This document shows positions 48,945 through 59,270 of a stretch of 64,000 nt of DNA, one piece after another. The notes beneath the pieces are model-generated. The model saw only the letters and a list, made by a program, of their open reading frames with translations, was not told the origin of the DNA and made no database searches. Numbering within the stretch: the first letter of the stretch is position 1; each line of letters begins with the position of its first letter. The translations under genes and the position numbers were made by a program. The DNA lies in NCBI RefSeq assembly GCF_030758615.1, contig NZ_CP132381.1:372001-436000 (forward strand), written 5' to 3'. The DNA comes from Gilliamella apis (lineage in GTDB: Bacteria; Pseudomonadota; Gammaproteobacteria; Enterobacterales; Orbaceae).

Positions 48945-49402
48945 TTTATTTTCCTTTCATTTCATCGCAGTTCTTTAGTAGATAAAAAGATAACAAAAAA
49001 AAATGTTATTGAATAATTATAGTTTTTTATGGATTGATATAGTTTTTAACTATAACAAAATAATCTAGCTTTTTTATCTAAATTAAAATTAGATATATTT
49101 ATTTAATAACGGCATATAAGATAATAATAAATTTTAGAACATGATCAATAATAGTTACTATGTGTATTATTCTTTATTTAATTTACTTTCTTGAACTTAC
49201 ATTGATCTGTCCATCATTAGGTAATGACCATCTTGGTGTTGTGACTGCTCAGTCGATTTTGAACTTTTTTATTATCGTTTTTTTCTTTGTTAACTGTGAA
49301 GATTAATCTAAATATTTTACAAATATGATTAATAATTAATTTATATAGTTAAGATTCAAAACCCTCCTATCTTGATTGGGATAGAAGGGGAGCAAACAAT
49401 AT
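48945..49402. other. Intergenic region upstream of metE
   Basis: 458 bp without a gene. It holds the metE promoter region, an inverted repeat TCATTA-GG-TAATGA (49214-49227) and the yagU terminator at its right end. I find no tandem MetJ boxes (AGACGTCT) or clear MetR site (TGAA-N5-TTCA). Confidence 0.55.
49356..49390 (-). terminator. Terminator of yagU
   Basis: On the minus strand CCCTTCTATC and GATAGGAGGG form a 10-bp stem (one G-T pair), followed by TTTTGAAT, just after the yagU stop. Confidence 0.72.
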
Positions 49403-49954
49403 TTATTTTTGCCATTCGCCTCGGATTGGTCTGGAAAAGTGCGCTAGAACTGCAATCATACAGATCTCGATAGAAACACCCCAATAAATATGGCCTAGAA
49501 TTTCACTCCATAATTCATAGCCATTTAAATTCCACAACCAACCAATTGTTCCTTCTGGTGCGTAAGCAGGATGGCGGAAACCTAATAAAGGAATTAAAAA
49601 TCCGTGCATGACAACGGTAATAATTAGACCATAAAACGCCCCATACCAAAGTCGGATTTTATTCCAAAAATAAGCAATAAATACATAAACAAAAGCAAAA
49701 GCGAAACTGAATAACCAGTGATAAAGAGTGACTGCACCCAAAACATTGGTTCCTTGATAAATATAATCAAGCGAGTGAGAATTGATGCCTAACCAACCAA
49801 GCCAAGCATCAATATGTGCCGCTGGTGGCGAAATTTCACCAGGAACTCGAGGGGGCATATTAACTTCAGATCCCCACTTTACTAATGAACTTATAAAACC
49901 ACCAATAATTGTTGTCCAGATGATAATTTGACGATTTGTTTTATTTCCAAACAT
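49403..49954 (-). CDS. yagU: YagU-family inner-membrane protein (DUF1440)
   Basis: A 183-residue membrane protein with four hydrophobic segments (about 8-25, 78-96, 102-122, 150-172). The stretches VKWGSEVNMPPRVPGEISPPA and LGFRHPAYAPEGTIGWLWNLNGYELWSEILGHIYWG match YagU, linked in E. coli to acid survival. Its biochemical activity is unknown. Single gene with an AGGA site. Confidence 0.83.
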   Translation of the reverse strand: MFGNKTNRQIIIWTTIIGGFISSLVKWGSEVNMPPRVPGEISPPAAHIDAWLGWLGINSHSLDYIYQGTNVLGAVTLYHWLFSFAFAFVYVFIAYFWNKIRLWYGAFYGLIITVVMHGFLIPLLGFRHPAYAPEGTIGWLWNLNGYELWSEILGHIYWGVSIEICMIAVLAHFSRPIRGEWQK

Positions 49955-50310
49955 GTGACTTATTCCTTACTATATTAAATAGATTTTCAAACGAGAATAG
50001 ACAATAATTTAGATCAGTTTACTGCCACTTAACACTGCTGATTGTTTTATAAAATAATCGGTTACTTAAAACGATATTATTTAGTTTTTTGATAATGATT
50101 TGGGATGGACTTCTGTATCTTTAATCAGTCATAATAGGCATAGCCATACCTATATAAACTAATCTTGAATAAATAATATACACGCTTAAATATAAATAAT
50201 ACACATTATCATCATAATTTTTAAAAATAACCATAAATGAGTTGTTATTAATTGATAATGATTCTCATTATCATGTATAATGCCGATATATCCATTTAGA
50301 GGTTTTAATT
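49955..50310. other. Divergent control region yagU / mntH
   Basis: 356 bp without a gene. It contains the Fur box at 50254 and a near-palindrome ATAGGCATAGCCATACCTAT at 50134-50153 of unknown meaning. Confidence 0.6.
50254..50272 (+). promoter_or_regulatory. Fur box upstream of mntH
   Basis: GATAATGATTCTCATTATC is a perfect palindrome around TTC and agrees with the 19-bp Fur consensus GATAATGATAATCATTATC at 17 positions. It ends 38 bp before the mntH ATG, over the promoter, so iron-loaded Fur should repress the importer. Confidence 0.85.
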
Positions 50311-51663
50311 ATGTTAAAAATATCTACAGTAAGTCTTGAAGAGATTAATAATACGGTTCATATTCCCAACCCTAATGCTGGTTTTTTTCGCAAACTGTGG
50401 GCTTTTTCTGGACCAGGGGCTTTAGTTGCTGTTGGTTATATGGATCCTGGGAATTGGATAACCTCAATTCAAGGTGGGGCTCTTTATAGTTATTTACTAC
50501 TATCAGTAATATTAATTTCTAGCCTGATAGCCATGTTGTTACAAGCGATGTGTGTAAAAATAGGCATCGTTACAGGCATGGATCTTGCTCAAGCAACTAA
50601 ATCGATGGTTGGTAGAAAAGTGGCTTTTTGTTTATGGATATCCACTGAATTAGCTATTATTGCCACAGAAATTGCCGAAGTAATTGGTAGTGCTGTTGCC
50701 TTAAACCTATTATTTGATATTCCATTATTAATTGGGGTTTTATTAACGGTATTTGATGTGGTTATTTTGTTAATTCTAATGCGGTTTGGTTTTAGAAAAA
50801 TAGAAGCTATCGTTTTTTGTTTAATTGCGACAATATTTATTATCTTCACTTATGAAGTGTTAAGGGCATCTCCAGAATTCAGTGACATTATAAATGGTTT
50901 TATTCCTCGAACAGATATTTTTACTGCCTCAATCAAAGGCCATGATTCAGCATTGGTTATTGCGCTGGGCATTGTTGGTGCAACTGTTATGCCACATAAT
51001 TTATATCTACACTCTTCTATCGTTCAAACCAGAAAATATGACAGAAAGAATCGAACTAGTCTAAAAGATGCAATTAAATATGCCACCATTGATTCCAATA
51101 TACAATTATCCTTTTCGTTCATCATCAATTGTCTATTATTGATTCTTGGTGCTGCCCTTTTTTATGGCAATAATCCCGATGATCTTGGTCGATTTACACA
51201 GCTATATGATGCTTTGAAAGACCCACATATGGTGGGGCCAGTAGCGAGTTCAGTTATGGCTACTTTATTTGCTGTGGCATTACTGGCATCCGGTCAAAAT
51301 GCAACAATTACGGGTACATTGACAGGGCAAATAGTTATGGAGGGATTTATCAATTTATCGATTCCTCTTTGGGCAAGACGAATAATTAGTCGTGGATTGG
51401 CGGTGACTCCGGTTATTTTATGTATTTATATTTGGGGAGATAGAGAAAATATTGTCGAAAATTTATTAATTTATACTCAAGTATTTTTGAGCATCGCTTT
51501 ACCGATATCCATGGTGCCTTTAATTTGGGTCACTTCAAATAAAAAAATTATGCAGGAGTTTGTTAACCGTAAGTTAACTACTATTTTAGGCTGGATAGCA
51601 ACTATTTCGTTAGTGATATTAAATTTACAACTAATTTATGAAGTGATTAGTTCATTATATTAA
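50311..51663 (+). CDS. mntH: Nramp-family Mn2+/Fe2+ transporter MntH
   Basis: A 450-residue proton-coupled divalent metal importer with about 11 helices. The metal-binding signatures are GYMDPGNWITSIQGG in helix 1 and GATVMPHNLYLHSSIVQTR in helix 6; a G-Q-N stretch (ASGQNATITGTLTGQIVMEG) is the Nramp transport motif. AGAGG site. Fur box upstream. A terminator follows. Confidence 0.96.
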   Translation: MLKISTVSLEEINNTVHIPNPNAGFFRKLWAFSGPGALVAVGYMDPGNWITSIQGGALYSYLLLSVILISSLIAMLLQAMCVKIGIVTGMDLAQATKSMVGRKVAFCLWISTELAIIATEIAEVIGSAVALNLLFDIPLLIGVLLTVFDVVILLILMRFGFRKIEAIVFCLIATIFIIFTYEVLRASPEFSDIINGFIPRTDIFTASIKGHDSALVIALGIVGATVMPHNLYLHSSIVQTRKYDRKNRTSLKDAIKYATIDSNIQLSFSFIINCLLLILGAALFYGNNPDDLGRFTQLYDALKDPHMVGPVASSVMATLFAVALLASGQNATITGTLTGQIVMEGFINLSIPLWARRIISRGLAVTPVILCIYIWGDRENIVENLLIYTQVFLSIALPISMVPLIWVTSNKKIMQEFVNRKLTTILGWIATISLVILNLQLIYEVISSLY

Positions 51664-51705
51664 CTAACTATAACATCAACTTATATATAAACTAATGATT
51701 GGTCA

Positions 51706-51744
51706 AAACCATTGATTCAGTTGTTATCAATGGTTTATTTTTTT
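51706..51744 (+). terminator. Terminator of mntH
   Basis: AAACCATTGAT and ATCAATGGTTT form a perfect 11-bp stem with a 9-base loop, followed by a T-run. Confidence 0.83.
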
Positions 51745-51883
51745 CTTATCAATTGACGACCCCCTTTTATCGATTTGCTTAATTATTAAGCGAAAGAATC
51801 AGTTTTGCAAGTAAGGTAAAATCAAGATAGCAACGTAATTCTAGTTAAAATAATAAAATTAAATCGTAATTTTATTTAAAAAG

Positions 51884-51899
51884 CTGTATTTATTTACAG
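51884..51899 (+). promoter_or_regulatory. LexA (SOS) box upstream of recN
   Basis: CTGTATTTATTTACAG fits the LexA consensus CTGT-N8-ACAG with full symmetry. It is 59 bp upstream of recN, a classic SOS gene. Confidence 0.85.
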
Positions 51900-51958
51900 T
51901 GTTTTTGTTGGTATACTCGTACTAATTTTAATCAGCTGCATGTGTTTATTTAATTATT

Positions 51959-53620
51959 ATGATAACTCAACTTACTATTAATAATTTTGCTATTGTCGAT
52001 CAGTTGTTAGTTGATTTTACAACAGGGATGACCGCAATTACAGGGGAAACTGGGGCCGGTAAATCGATTGCGATTGATGCTTTAGGACTATGTTTAGGTA
52101 ATCGTTCAGATGCCTCTGCCATTCGTAATGGTGCAGAACGAGTAGATATTTCAGCTAGTTTTATCCTTGATGACACACCAGCGGCATATGCATGGTTAAC
52201 TGAAAATCAACTTGATGAAGGTAATGACTGTATTTTACGACGAGTCATCAATCAAGATGGGCGTTCTAAAGCATTTATTAATGGGCGAGCTGTACCAATT
52301 TCACAATTAAAAGATTTAGGACAAATGCTAATTCAAATTCATGGCCAACATGAACATCAGCGTTTGTTAAAAAGTGATTATCAACAAATATTACTTAATC
52401 ACTATATGCATGAACCGAACTTATTATCGCAAATGCAACAGGCCTATAAGCAATGGAAAACGGCTAGCCAAGCTTATCAACAATATCAATCCTCAAAACA
52501 AGAACGTGATGCACATGTTCAATTATTGCAATATCAGTTAAAAGAATTAAATGAATTTTCGCCGATTGAAGGGGAATATCAACAAATTGATGAGGAATAT
52601 AAGAAGTTAGCCAATAGTGAACAGCTAATTAACCTTAGTCAACAATCGATAATGTTACTCGACGAAGCTGATGAGTACAATGTAAGTAATATGCTTAATA
52701 GTGTTAAACATATTATTAATGATTTAGCTGCATTAGATCCATCCTTAAATAATGTTTCGGCAATGCTAGAAGAAGCCACTATCCAAATTAAAGAAGCTTG
52801 CTATGAATTACGTCATTATAGTGAAAGTTTAGAGTTGGATCCGGCAAGAGTGATGCAACTTGAACAACGCTTATCAAAACAGATTGCTTTGGCACGTAAG
52901 CACCATGTGTCACCGGAAGCGTTACCTGAATTACATCAGAGTTTACTTAATGAATTTAAACAGATTAATCAGCAAGATGAACAAGGTGAGCAATTAAAAG
53001 AGCAGATCAAAAAATATCAACAAATTGCTGTAGAATTAGCAACTAAATTACACCAAAAACGCTTAACAGCTAGCAAAACACTAGCTAAAAAAGTATCGGC
53101 TACTATGCATGAACTATCTATGCCAAATGGTGATTTCAGTATTGATATAACATTCGATGAAAACCGCTTGAATGAAGATGGTGCAGATCAGGTGTCCTTT
53201 TTAGTTAGTACCAATGCAGGACAAATTGCACAACCTTTAGGAAAAGTCGCATCTGGCGGTGAATTATCTCGTATTGCTTTGGCTATACAAGTTTTAACAG
53301 CACAAAAAATGGATACACCGGCACTGATTTTTGATGAAATTGATGTTGGTATTAGCGGACCTACTGCCGCTAAGGTGGGACAGTTATTAAGACAACTAGG
53401 TGAATCAACTCAAGTTATTACTGTGACACATTTGCCACAAGTAGCGGGTCAAGCTAATCAACATTACTTTGTAAGTAAACAAACAAATGGCAAACAGACA
53501 GCGACTGATATGCAAAGATTAGATAAAAATGGTCGCTTAAATGAGTTAGCTAGGTTATTGGGCGGCGATAAAATTACAGATGCGACATTAGCCAATGCGA
53601 AAGAGTTACTTATTATCTAA
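51959..53620 (+). CDS. recN: DNA repair protein RecN
   Basis: A 553-residue SMC-like ATPase for double-strand break repair. Walker A is GETGAGKS at 29-36; a coiled-coil arm spans about 150-370; the signature and Walker B follow ([30 protein letters not shown]). Length matches E. coli RecN (553). No strong ribosome site is seen. SOS-controlled through the LexA box. It is separate from nadK, its E. coli neighbour. Confidence 0.97.
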   Translation: MITQLTINNFAIVDQLLVDFTTGMTAITGETGAGKSIAIDALGLCLGNRSDASAIRNGAERVDISASFILDDTPAAYAWLTENQLDEGNDCILRRVINQDGRSKAFINGRAVPISQLKDLGQMLIQIHGQHEHQRLLKSDYQQILLNHYMHEPNLLSQMQQAYKQWKTASQAYQQYQSSKQERDAHVQLLQYQLKELNEFSPIEGEYQQIDEEYKKLANSEQLINLSQQSIMLLDEADEYNVSNMLNSVKHIINDLAALDPSLNNVSAMLEEATIQIKEACYELRHYSESLELDPARVMQLEQRLSKQIALARKHHVSPEALPELHQSLLNEFKQINQQDEQGEQLKEQIKKYQQIAVELATKLHQKRLTASKTLAKKVSATMHELSMPNGDFSIDITFDENRLNEDGADQVSFLVSTNAGQIAQPLGKVASGGELSRIALAIQVLTAQKMDTPALIFDEIDVGISGPTAAKVGQLLRQLGESTQVITVTHLPQVAGQANQHYFVSKQTNGKQTATDMQRLDKNGRLNELARLLGGDKITDATLANAKELLII

Positions 53621-53673
53621 TTTAATTATGGTAATATAACGACTTTAATTTTGGACTGAGGATAGCTAGAATT

Positions 53674-54900
53674 ATGAGCTTATCTGGTAAAAATATTTTA
53701 TTAGGCATAACGGGTGGCATTGCTGCTTATAAATGTCCAGATCTTGTCCGCCATTTAAAAAAGGCTGGTGCACAAGTACGAGTTGTGTTGACTGAGTCCG
53801 CTAGCCATTTTGTCGCACCAATGACTTTACAAGCGGTGTCTGGTAATGCAGTTTCAAAAGAGTTATTCGATCCTACTGCTGAACTCTCAATGAGCCATAT
53901 TGAATTAGCTAAATGGGCTGATTTAGTATTAATTGCTCCGGCTACAGCGAATATCATTGCTAAAATGGCAAATGGTATTGCCGATGACCTGCTATCGACG
54001 ATTTGCCTTGCAACGCCAGCCAAAATTGTCATCGCACCAGCGATGAATCAACAGATGTATAAAGCTGCCGCAACGCAGCAAAATTTAGCGACATTAGAAT
54101 CACGCAATACATTAGTTTTAGGTCCAGATGAGGGTTTTCAAGCGTGTGGTGACATTGGTCCTGGCCGCATGGTTGAACCGACAACTATCGTTGAAAATAT
54201 TAATAACTATTTTTTAGCTAATTCTGAACTCGCGGGAACCACCATTACCGTCACAGCTGGTCCTACCATTGAAGAGCTTGATCCAGTCCGTTATATCAGT
54301 AATTATAGTTCTGGTAAAATGGGTTTTGCCATTGCAAAAGCGGCGGCCGAAATGGGGGCAACAGTAAACTTAATTAGTGGTCCAGTTAATTTAACAACAC
54401 CTAACAATGTTAATCGCATTAATGTAAAAAGTGCTAAACAGATGTATGATGAAGCATTGGTTTTGGCAGAAAAATCTGCAATTTTTATCTCTTGTGCGGC
54501 TGTTGCCGATTATCGAGCAGAGACTATTGCTAAAAATAAAATTAAAAAAACTGATGATAGCAATGAACTTGTGATTAAATTAGTTAAAAATCCGGATATT
54601 GTTGCCAGTATAGCTGGATTAAAAGAACACCGTCCATTTGTCGTTGGTTTTGCCGCTGAAACGAATGATGTAAAGACCTATGCCCTTAAAAAATTAACTA
54701 CAAAAAATTTAGATCTGATTTGTGCTAATGATGTATCGGACCATAATATAGGTTTTAACTCTGATCAAAATGCATTAACACTTTATTGGCAAAATGGCGA
54801 ACAAACGTTACCATTAAGCAGTAAACAACAATTAGCAAAACAGTTACTTCAAGCAGTTATAACACGATATAAAGCGAGTCATGATGAAAAGAAAAATTGA
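53674..54900 (+). CDS. coaBC: Bifunctional phosphopantothenoylcysteine decarboxylase/synthase
   Basis: A 408-residue fusion. The N-terminal CoaC flavoprotein (about 1-190) has [11 protein letters not shown], catalytic His in [20 protein letters not shown] and [13 protein letters not shown]. The C-terminal CoaB synthase has [28 protein letters not shown]. Together they turn phosphopantothenate into phosphopantetheine for coenzyme A. GAGGAT site. It overlaps dut by 20 bp. Confidence 0.97.
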   Translation: MSLSGKNILLGITGGIAAYKCPDLVRHLKKAGAQVRVVLTESASHFVAPMTLQAVSGNAVSKELFDPTAELSMSHIELAKWADLVLIAPATANIIAKMANGIADDLLSTICLATPAKIVIAPAMNQQMYKAAATQQNLATLESRNTLVLGPDEGFQACGDIGPGRMVEPTTIVENINNYFLANSELAGTTITVTAGPTIEELDPVRYISNYSSGKMGFAIAKAAAEMGATVNLISGPVNLTTPNNVNRINVKSAKQMYDEALVLAEKSAIFISCAAVADYRAETIAKNKIKKTDDSNELVIKLVKNPDIVASIAGLKEHRPFVVGFAAETNDVKTYALKKLTTKNLDLICANDVSDHNIGFNSDQNALTLYWQNGEQTLPLSSKQQLAKQLLQAVITRYKASHDEKKN

Positions 54901-55342
54901 TATTAAAGTATTAGATAGACGTTTAGGTAATGAGTTTCCACTGCCAACTTATGCAACCGAAGGTTCAGCAGGTATCGATTTAAGAGCAATGTTTGATAAA
55001 ACTACTGAAATCAAACCAGGCGAAACGATTTTAACTCCAACTGGTTTATCTATGCATATTGCTGATCCTAGCTTAGCTGCATTAGTGTTACCTCGTTCAG
55101 GACTTGGTTCAAAAAATGGTATTGTTCTTGGTAATTTAGTTGGTTTAATTGATTCTGATTATCAAGGCCAACTATTTGTACCCGTTTGGAACCGTAGCCA
55201 AACTCCATTTGTTATTGAAGCTGGTGATCGTATTGCGCAATTAATTATTGTGCCTGTGGTACAAGCAGAATTTAATATTGTTGATGAATTTGTTGAATCA
55301 ACACGCGGTGAAGGTGGATTTGGGCATTCAGGTAAGAAATAA
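54881..55342 (+). CDS. dut: Deoxyuridine 5'-triphosphate nucleotidohydrolase
   Basis: A 153-residue trimeric dUTPase that keeps uracil out of DNA and supplies dUMP. The five motifs are visible: [47 protein letters not shown] and [10 protein letters not shown]. It begins with MMK inside the coaBC 3' end, as E. coli dut does. slmA follows after 2 bp. Confidence 0.97.
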   Translation: MMKRKIDIKVLDRRLGNEFPLPTYATEGSAGIDLRAMFDKTTEIKPGETILTPTGLSMHIADPSLAALVLPRSGLGSKNGIVLGNLVGLIDSDYQGQLFVPVWNRSQTPFVIEAGDRIAQLIIVPVVQAEFNIVDEFVESTRGEGGFGHSGKK

Positions 55343-55344
55343 TC

Positions 55345-55932
55345 GTGAGTAGCAAAAATAAAAATCGTAAAGAAGATATCCTGCAAGCATTGGCAGCTAT
55401 GCTTGAATCTAATGAAGGTACGCAACGAATAACAACAGCTAAGTTAGCCGCAACGGTTGGTGTTTCTGAAGCAGCATTGTATCGACATTTTCCTAGTAAG
55501 ACGAAAATGTTTGAGAGCTTAATTGTTTATATTGAAGATATTTTGCTTTCTCGTATTAATGTGATTATGCAAGATGAACCAAATACCTTTGCTCGACTGC
55601 AACTTATTTTAGCCTTAATACTTGGCTTTTCTGAAAAAAATCCCGGCCTGACTCGTATCATGACTGGGCATGCCTTAATGTTTGAACAAGAACAATTACA
55701 AGATCGAATTAGTCAATTATTTGAACGAATCGAAACTCAGATAAAGCAAGTCATACGAGAAAGAAAAATTCGCGAAGGTATTGCTTTTATTACTGATGAA
55801 CGTATTTTAGCTAGTCAATTGCTTGCATTTTGCGAAGGAATGATGGCACGTTATTCTCGTTCAGGTTTTAAGTATCTACCTACAACAAACTTTGAAACCC
55901 GTTGGGCTTTATTAGCAAAACAGTTAGTTTAA
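55345..55932 (+). CDS. slmA: Nucleoid occlusion factor SlmA (TetR family)
   Basis: A 195-residue TetR-fold protein that blocks FtsZ ring assembly over the chromosome. The helix-turn-helix [30 protein letters not shown] and the conserved [22 protein letters not shown] are near the E. coli sequence. GTG start, 2 bp after dut. coaBC-dut-slmA is the usual order. Confidence 0.96.
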   Translation: MSSKNKNRKEDILQALAAMLESNEGTQRITTAKLAATVGVSEAALYRHFPSKTKMFESLIVYIEDILLSRINVIMQDEPNTFARLQLILALILGFSEKNPGLTRIMTGHALMFEQEQLQDRISQLFERIETQIKQVIRERKIREGIAFITDERILASQLLAFCEGMMARYSRSGFKYLPTTNFETRWALLAKQLV

Positions 55933-55992
55933 CTCGACTTACTAACAATTATTGTTCTAACTATTTCTGTTATTATTACAGAGGATAATTTC

Positions 55993-56829
55993 ATGAATTT
56001 TGAAAATATAACCAATCAGATTCTATTTTTTATAGAAAAATATGATGGGGTAGTATTAAGTTATGTAGCACATTTTTGTTTTGCTATTATTATTTTTATT
56101 ATTGGCCGAACAATTGCTAAATTTGTTGCTCGTCAGCTAAGAAGAATATTAACCAATCGTCACGTTGATCCAACTGTAGTTAAATTTGTCAGTTCTTTAT
56201 CCTATTACGCCATTATTGTAATGACTTTAGTTGCTGTACTGGGACAATTAGGTGTCCAAACAGCATCAATTGTTGCCGTGATAGGTGCTGCCGGATTAGC
56301 TGTCGGTTTAGCTTTACAAGGATCTTTATCAAATTTTGCTGCTGGCGTGATTTTAATTATTTTTCGTCCTTTCAAAGTCGGTGAGACCGTGGTTATTAAT
56401 AACCAAAGAGGGGTGATTGATTCTATTCAAATTTTTTCAACGACTATTGTTACACCAACTAATGAAGTTGTTGTCATTCCAAATGGGCAAGTGGTTAGTG
56501 CTAATATTATTAACTATACTCGTTTGCCAGAAAGACGTTTAGATTTAGTCGTTAATGTTGGTTATGATTCAGATATTCAAAAGGTTTATCAAGTTTTAAA
56601 TCAAGCAGTGAATAAAACGAATAATATCTTAACAAGTAAAGATTCAATTATCCGTTTGGATTTATTGGATGCTTCATCGATGAATTTTAATGTTTTAGTT
56701 TGGACTCTCAATGCCAATTATGGGTCAGTAAAGGCTGAACTGCTTGAAAATATTAAAAATGGCTTAACTGAAAATGGTATCAACATTCCATATCCAACGA
56801 TGGATGTAAATGTAAACTCTCAATCATAA
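55993..56829 (+). CDS. mscS: Small-conductance mechanosensitive channel MscS
   Basis: A 278-residue channel that opens on hypo-osmotic shock. Three N-terminal helices, with the pore helix VIGAAGLAVGLALQGSLSNFAAGVILIIFRPFKVGE, then the beta domain (TTIVTPTNEVVVIPNGQV) and the cytoplasmic vestibule. Length matches MscS (286). GAGG site; convergent with cysE. Confidence 0.95.
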   Translation: MNFENITNQILFFIEKYDGVVLSYVAHFCFAIIIFIIGRTIAKFVARQLRRILTNRHVDPTVVKFVSSLSYYAIIVMTLVAVLGQLGVQTASIVAVIGAAGLAVGLALQGSLSNFAAGVILIIFRPFKVGETVVINNQRGVIDSIQIFSTTIVTPTNEVVVIPNGQVVSANIINYTRLPERRLDLVVNVGYDSDIQKVYQVLNQAVNKTNNILTSKDSIIRLDLLDASSMNFNVLVWTLNANYGSVKAELLENIKNGLTENGINIPYPTMDVNVNSQS

Positions 56830-56841
56830 TTTTCAACTATG

Positions 56842-56871
56842 GTATTCCGTTGTTGGTTAGCAACGGAATAC
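56842..56871 (+). terminator. Hairpin between mscS and cysE
   Basis: GTATTCCGTTG and CAACGGAATAC form a perfect 11-bp stem. The T-run (TTCTTTTT) starts 5-8 bases after the stem, slightly late for a standard terminator. Confidence 0.65.
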
Positions 56872-56888
56872 AACACTTCTTTTTGTAG

Positions 56889-57683
56889 TTAGATATCTTG
56901 ATCCATATTTAATGCTGGTTTATCACAGTCAGGACAACCAACGATTTTAGCTGGCACACCTGCCACAGTAGTATGTTTCGGTACAGGCTCTAGAACGACT
57001 GAACCGGCACCAATTTTAGCGCCTTTGCCAATTTCAATATTCCCTAATATTGTCGAATGGGCACCAATCATAACACCTTCACGAATTTTCGGATGACGAT
57101 CGCCATTTTCTTTACCGGTGCCTCCTAAAGTAACTGATTGTAGGATAGAGACATCATTTTCAATCACTACCGTTTCACCAATGACAATACCTGTTGCATG
57201 GTCAAACATAACACCACAACCTATTTGGGCAGCCGGATGAATATCAACACCAAAAACAATGGCAATTTGGCTCTGTAAGAAGGTTGCTAATGATTTACGA
57301 TCTTGTTTCCAAAGCCAGTGTGCAATTCGATAAGCTTGTAATGAGAGGAAACCTTTATAATAGAGCAATGGCGTTGAATAGTAATTTGTGGCTGGGTCAC
57401 GAACGTACACAGCAAGAATATCGGTAATGGCGGCATGGATAATATTATCATCAGCCTGATAAGCTTGTCTGGCTATCTCGCGGATTTCAATTGCAGGTAC
57501 AACTTGAGTAGCAAGTTTATTGGCTAAAATGTAACTTAAGGCACTACCAAGATTTTCATGATTAAGTAATGTTGCATGGAAATAACTCGCTAACATTGGT
57601 TCACTTTCAACCAGCTTCGATGCTTCTTGTCGAATTGTTTGCCACAACATAGCTGGTTTAACAATTTTTTTGCTTGTATTCAC
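56889..57683 (-). CDS. cysE: Serine O-acetyltransferase
   Basis: A 264-residue hexapeptide-repeat enzyme making O-acetylserine, the cysteine precursor. The helical N-terminal domain precedes the left-handed helix (DIHPAAQIGCGVMFDHATGIVIGETVVIENDVSILQ, GGTGKENGDRHPKI, GAGSVVLEPVPKHTTVAGVPAKIVG). The start is GTG with AGGT upstream. Cysteine feedback acts on the C-terminal tail in this family. Confidence 0.96.
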   Translation of the reverse strand: MNTSKKIVKPAMLWQTIRQEASKLVESEPMLASYFHATLLNHENLGSALSYILANKLATQVVPAIEIREIARQAYQADDNIIHAAITDILAVYVRDPATNYYSTPLLYYKGFLSLQAYRIAHWLWKQDRKSLATFLQSQIAIVFGVDIHPAAQIGCGVMFDHATGIVIGETVVIENDVSILQSVTLGGTGKENGDRHPKIREGVMIGAHSTILGNIEIGKGAKIGAGSVVLEPVPKHTTVAGVPAKIVGCPDCDKPALNMDQDI

Positions 57684-57789
57684 GCCAAATACCTATATAG
57701 ATTTAAACATTAGTTATGATATTTGGTATTGTTTCGCAAACAATGGATAGACGCAAGCTTTAATAGACAAACCGCTGATAATTTGTGAA

Positions 57790-57817
57790 ATGGGAACCGA
57801 TTGTTCCCATTTTTTTA
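57790..57817 (-). terminator. Hairpin after cscB
   Basis: AAATGGGAAC and GTTCCCATTT form a perfect 10-bp stem with a 5-base loop, just after the cscB stop. On the plus strand a T-run follows; on the minus strand the T-stretch is short. Confidence 0.65.
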
Positions 57818-57833
57818 TTCGATTATTGAATTG

Positions 57834-59078
57834 TTATTGATTATTTGCTTGTTTATTATCACTTAAAGTAAATATCGCGATGCATGAAATGATTAGCACG
57901 ATACTAGCAAGTATATAAAAAGTGGATGAATATCCATGATTATCAAATAATTTACCCACAGGTTTTGACAACACAATAACCCCTAAATTTGACGAAATAT
58001 TAAAACCAACCAAATAAAGTGTTGCTGAAAGTCTAGCATCAAAATTAGCTACAATATATTTGAACATAGCTAAAATAAACAGTGGAATTTCAATTGCATG
58101 AAATAGTTTGACCAAAGAGACTAAGTAGACATTATCTAAGCTTGCTGATAAACCAATTCGACAAATCATCACTAATGCCGCCACTAATAGTGATTTTTTA
58201 GCTCCCAATTTATTAATAAAATAAGGTGCAATAATCATACAACTTGCTTCAAGAAAAACTTGGAATGAATTTAAATAACCATAAATTTTATAACCGGTTT
58301 CCTCTTTTTCGAAAAAGCTAGTGTAAAAATTCGGGAATAGCTGCTGATCATAAATGGTATAAAAACTGAAAGTACCAATAATAAACACAACAAATAGCCA
58401 AAATTTACGAAGAGCAAAAAGTGAAAATATTTCACTGATTGTTGGAATGTTAGGCTTCGGTACTATTATTTGCTGTGTGTTATTGCTTACCGATAATTTT
58501 TGTGTAGGTTTAAAAAATAAATTAATGATGAAATAGATAGCTGCGACGCCAGAAGCGAGCCAAAAGTTAATATGTGGATCAATGCCAAATGAAATACCGG
58601 CAACAAAAGTCGCAGCAGCATAGCCAAATGAGCCCCAAAATCTTGCTGGGCCAAATTCAAAGTTACATAAACGACTTATCCGCTCGATAAACGAGTCAAT
58701 TAAAGCACTGCCCGATATAAAGCCCGCACTTAATACCGGTGCGCCGATACAAACACCTAATATAAAATCCTGCCTTAATAGTGGTTCATAAACATAAATC
58801 AAAAAAGGGCCAATCAGTATCATCATGATACTTTGAAAAGTAACAACCGCTTTTCCTATCTGTAATTTATCTTGAATGATACCGTAAAAGATCATAAAAA
58901 ACATGGCTGCAGCCGAATTAGCTGCATACACAACCCCTAATTGTTCTCCAGATAATCCAATTTTGCTTTTAAGCCAAATCGCATAAAAAGACCACCAAAG
59001 CGACCATGCAGCATAAAAGGTAATAAGATAGCCTGATGAGAACCAATAATTTTTATTTTTTATCATATCTATATTCAT
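57834..59078 (-). CDS. cscB: Sucrose:H+ symporter CscB (LacY family)
   Basis: A 414-residue 12-helix major-facilitator permease of the oligosaccharide:H+ family. It follows E. coli CscB closely: SWSLWWSFYAIWLK-type start (AAWSLWWSFYAIWLKSKIGL), MIFYGIIQDKL, FLIYVYEPLL, RFWGSFGYAAATFVAGI, FYTIYDQQLFPNFY, GYLNSFQVFLEA and KYIVANFDARLS. It imports unphosphorylated sucrose. A GAAGAG site precedes the ATG; two CscR-type operators lie 25-50 bp upstream. Confidence 0.94.
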   Translation of the reverse strand: MNIDMIKNKNYWFSSGYLITFYAAWSLWWSFYAIWLKSKIGLSGEQLGVVYAANSAAAMFFMIFYGIIQDKLQIGKAVVTFQSIMMILIGPFLIYVYEPLLRQDFILGVCIGAPVLSAGFISGSALIDSFIERISRLCNFEFGPARFWGSFGYAAATFVAGISFGIDPHINFWLASGVAAIYFIINLFFKPTQKLSVSNNTQQIIVPKPNIPTISEIFSLFALRKFWLFVVFIIGTFSFYTIYDQQLFPNFYTSFFEKEETGYKIYGYLNSFQVFLEASCMIIAPYFINKLGAKKSLLVAALVMICRIGLSASLDNVYLVSLVKLFHAIEIPLFILAMFKYIVANFDARLSATLYLVGFNISSNLGVIVLSKPVGKLFDNHGYSSTFYILASIVLIISCIAIFTLSDNKQANNQ

Positions 59079-59102
59079 TTTTCATTCTCTTCTATTGGTT
59101 AG

Positions 59103-59128
59103 TTTAACGTTAACATGTTAATGTTAAC
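59103..59128 (-). promoter_or_regulatory. Two CscR-type operators upstream of cscB
   Basis: TTTAACGTTAAC (59103-59114) and GTTAATGTTAAC (59117-59128) are LacI-family palindromes 14 bp apart, the second with one changed base. They lie in the cscB-cscR gap next to cscB and match sites in the cscA-cscK gap. Confidence 0.75.
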
Positions 59129-59270
59129 ATTATGGCCATAATTGAAATAAAATAGATAGAATCAGATTTCATAAATGTTACTTTCCTCACACTTTTTATC
59201 ATTTTTATTTGTGGTATCATCACACTAACTAAATATTAATTGTTTTTATGCTGAGTAAAAGGATCCAACT

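Noticed and set aside
48945..49355. MetJ or MetR sites upstream of metE
   Set aside because: No tandem AGACGTCT-like boxes and no TGAA-N5-TTCA with correct spacing could be found.
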